In this document: positions 63,288 to 64,000 of the stretch, one piece after another
How positions within the stretch are numbered: position 1 is the first letter of the stretch
How the letters are laid out: the number at the start of each line of letters is the position of its first letter
NCBI GenBank assembly: GCA_034670265.1
Contig: JAXMNU010000001.1
Location: 620,001 to 684,000 of the forward strand
Reading direction: 5' to 3'
Length of the DNA: 64,000 nt
DNA from: Halomarinibacterium sp034670265
Lineage (GTDB): Bacteria; Bacteroidota; Bacteroidia; Flavobacteriales; Flavobacteriaceae
Notes under the pieces: model-generated
What the model was told of the DNA's origin: nothing
The model's input: the letters and a program-made list of their open reading frames with translations, nothing else
Databases searched by the model: none
Made by a program: the position numbers and the translations under genes

Positions 63288-64000
63288 TTACTCCATAAAG
63301 CCTTCCATAAGTGCATCACTAACGCCCATATTTGAGAAACCTCCATCGTTATAAAGGTTTTGTAAGGTTACTCTTTTTGTTAAATCACTAAATAGTGAAA
63401 TGGTATAATTGGCACAATCCATGGCGGTAGCATTTCCTAATGGAGACATTTTTTCTGCATAGGCAATAAATCCATCAAATCCTTTAACACCTTGACCAGC
63501 AGTGGTTGGCGTAGGAGATTGGGAAATTGTATTTACTCTTACTTTTTTATCTTTTCCAAAGAAGTATCCAAAACTCCTTGCAATTGATTCTAAGTATGCT
63601 TTGTTATCCGCCATGTCGTTATAGTCTGGAAAAACGCGTTGGGCTGCCATATAGGTTAAAGCAACAATACTCCCCCATTCGTTCATAGCATCTTTTTTAT
63701 ACAATACTTGCATAGTTTTATGAAAAGATAAAGCCGAAACATCCCACCCTTTTTGGGTCCAATCGTAATTTTGATCTGTATAATGCTTTCCTTTTCTTAC
63801 ATTAACAGACATCCCAATAGAGTGAAGTACAAAGTCTAACTTTCCTCCTAAAATCTCCATCGCTTTTTCAACTAGATTTTCAAGGTCTTCAAGACTGGTT
63901 GCATCTGCTGGAATTATCTCCGAACCTGTTTTTTTGGCTAATTCATTTATTTGACCCATACGCATAGCAATAGGTGCGTTTGTTAATACAATTGCGCCAC
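63288..64000 (-). CDS. fabI: Enoyl-[acyl-carrier-protein] reductase FabI, 5' end outside window
   Basis: The frame is open to the window edge and begins there with GAIVLTNAPIAMRMGQINEL. It shows VLHSIGMSVNVRKGKHYTD, the catalytic Tyr-x6-Lys (DYNDMADNKA), and VNTISQSPTPTTAGQGVKG. FabI reduces the trans-2-enoyl bond in fatty-acid elongation with NADH. The N-terminal NAD-binding Gly motif lies outside. A terminator follows. Confidence 0.94.
   Translation of the reverse strand, partial: GAIVLTNAPIAMRMGQINELAKKTGSEIIPADATSLEDLENLVEKAMEILGGKLDFVLHSIGMSVNVRKGKHYTDQNYDWTQKGWDVSALSFHKTMQVLYKKDAMNEWGSIVALTYMAAQRVFPDYNDMADNKAYLESIARSFGYFFGKDKKVRVNTISQSPTPTTAGQGVKGFDGFIAYAEKMSPLGNATAMDCANYTISLFSDLTKRVTLQNLYNDGGFSNMGVSDALMEGFME

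Noticed and set aside
1..64000. tRNA, rRNA, riboswitch, integrase or phage genes
   Set aside because: None could be recognised by conserved sequence or fold; small RNAs may be missed without computation.

Overview
The window is a 64 kb chromosomal segment from a member of the Bacteroidota, most likely a Flavobacteriaceae species. The evidence is low GC content, frequent starts without a clear Shine-Dalgarno, TAnnTTTG-type promoter elements, a type IX secretion (T9SS) sorting domain, a gliding-motility C-terminal domain, OstA-like and DUF5606 proteins, and a flavobacterial RprX/RprY-like two-component pair. No rRNA, tRNA, prophage, insertion sequence transposase or CRISPR array was seen. Most of the window is ordinary housekeeping DNA.

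Layout. Bases 1-5080 hold two amidohydrolase-family genes (the first cut by the window edge), a lipoprotein six-hairpin glycosidase and a SpoU/TrmH RNA methyltransferase. Bases 5091-20647 carry a lipoprotein, a membrane M48 protease, the (p)ppGpp enzyme SpoT/RelA, a Fur-like regulator, purA, an OstA-like protein, a class III aminotransferase, a TPR protein, two overlapping DUF368 (PopT-like) genes, aroE and a DUF349 protein. Bases 20665-23894 hold mazG, a DUF5606 gene, def, ruvX and the divergent dapD. Bases 24490-33289 form a cell-surface sugar region: a WaaP/KdkA-like kinase, a GT9 transferase, a methyltransferase, several GT2/GT4 transferases and a polysaccharide deacetylase, in mixed orientation. 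Bases 33301-40335 mix housekeeping genes (YrdC/Sua5, CCA-adding enzyme, CtaA, NdpA) with small accessory genes and many repeats. Bases 40423-53789 carry an ABC exporter, a large gliding-motility C-terminal protein, methyltransferases, metabolic enzymes, a DnaQ-GIY-YIG fusion, a potassium channel and miaA. Bases 53827-64000, all on the minus strand, hold the two-component system, coaE, a YbbR protein, a GT2 transferase, a 1438-residue T9SS substrate with near-identical internal repeats, and a partial fabI.

The most unusual signals are small and repeat-based. A palindromic intergenic-type repeat appears to be inserted in frame inside the SpoU methyltransferase, and a second repeat type supplies the C-terminal tail of the OstA-like protein. 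The GxxExxY gene is bounded by about 20-bp inverted repeats, and the four-helix-bundle (23S intervening-sequence type) gene by about 20-bp direct repeats. Each forms a cassette of about 0.4 kb without a transposase, and the two lie 3.5 kb apart. The only long non-coding stretch (39358-39801) holds an exact-period 21-bp tandem array followed by hairpin repeats. These may represent poorly described non-autonomous mobile DNA in flavobacteria.

Functionally the genes fall into nucleotide and stringent-response metabolism, cell-envelope building (LPS core sugars, undecaprenyl phosphate recycling, OstA-type transport, DapD), RNA modification (SpoU, YrdC, MiaA, CCA) and secreted surface proteins.
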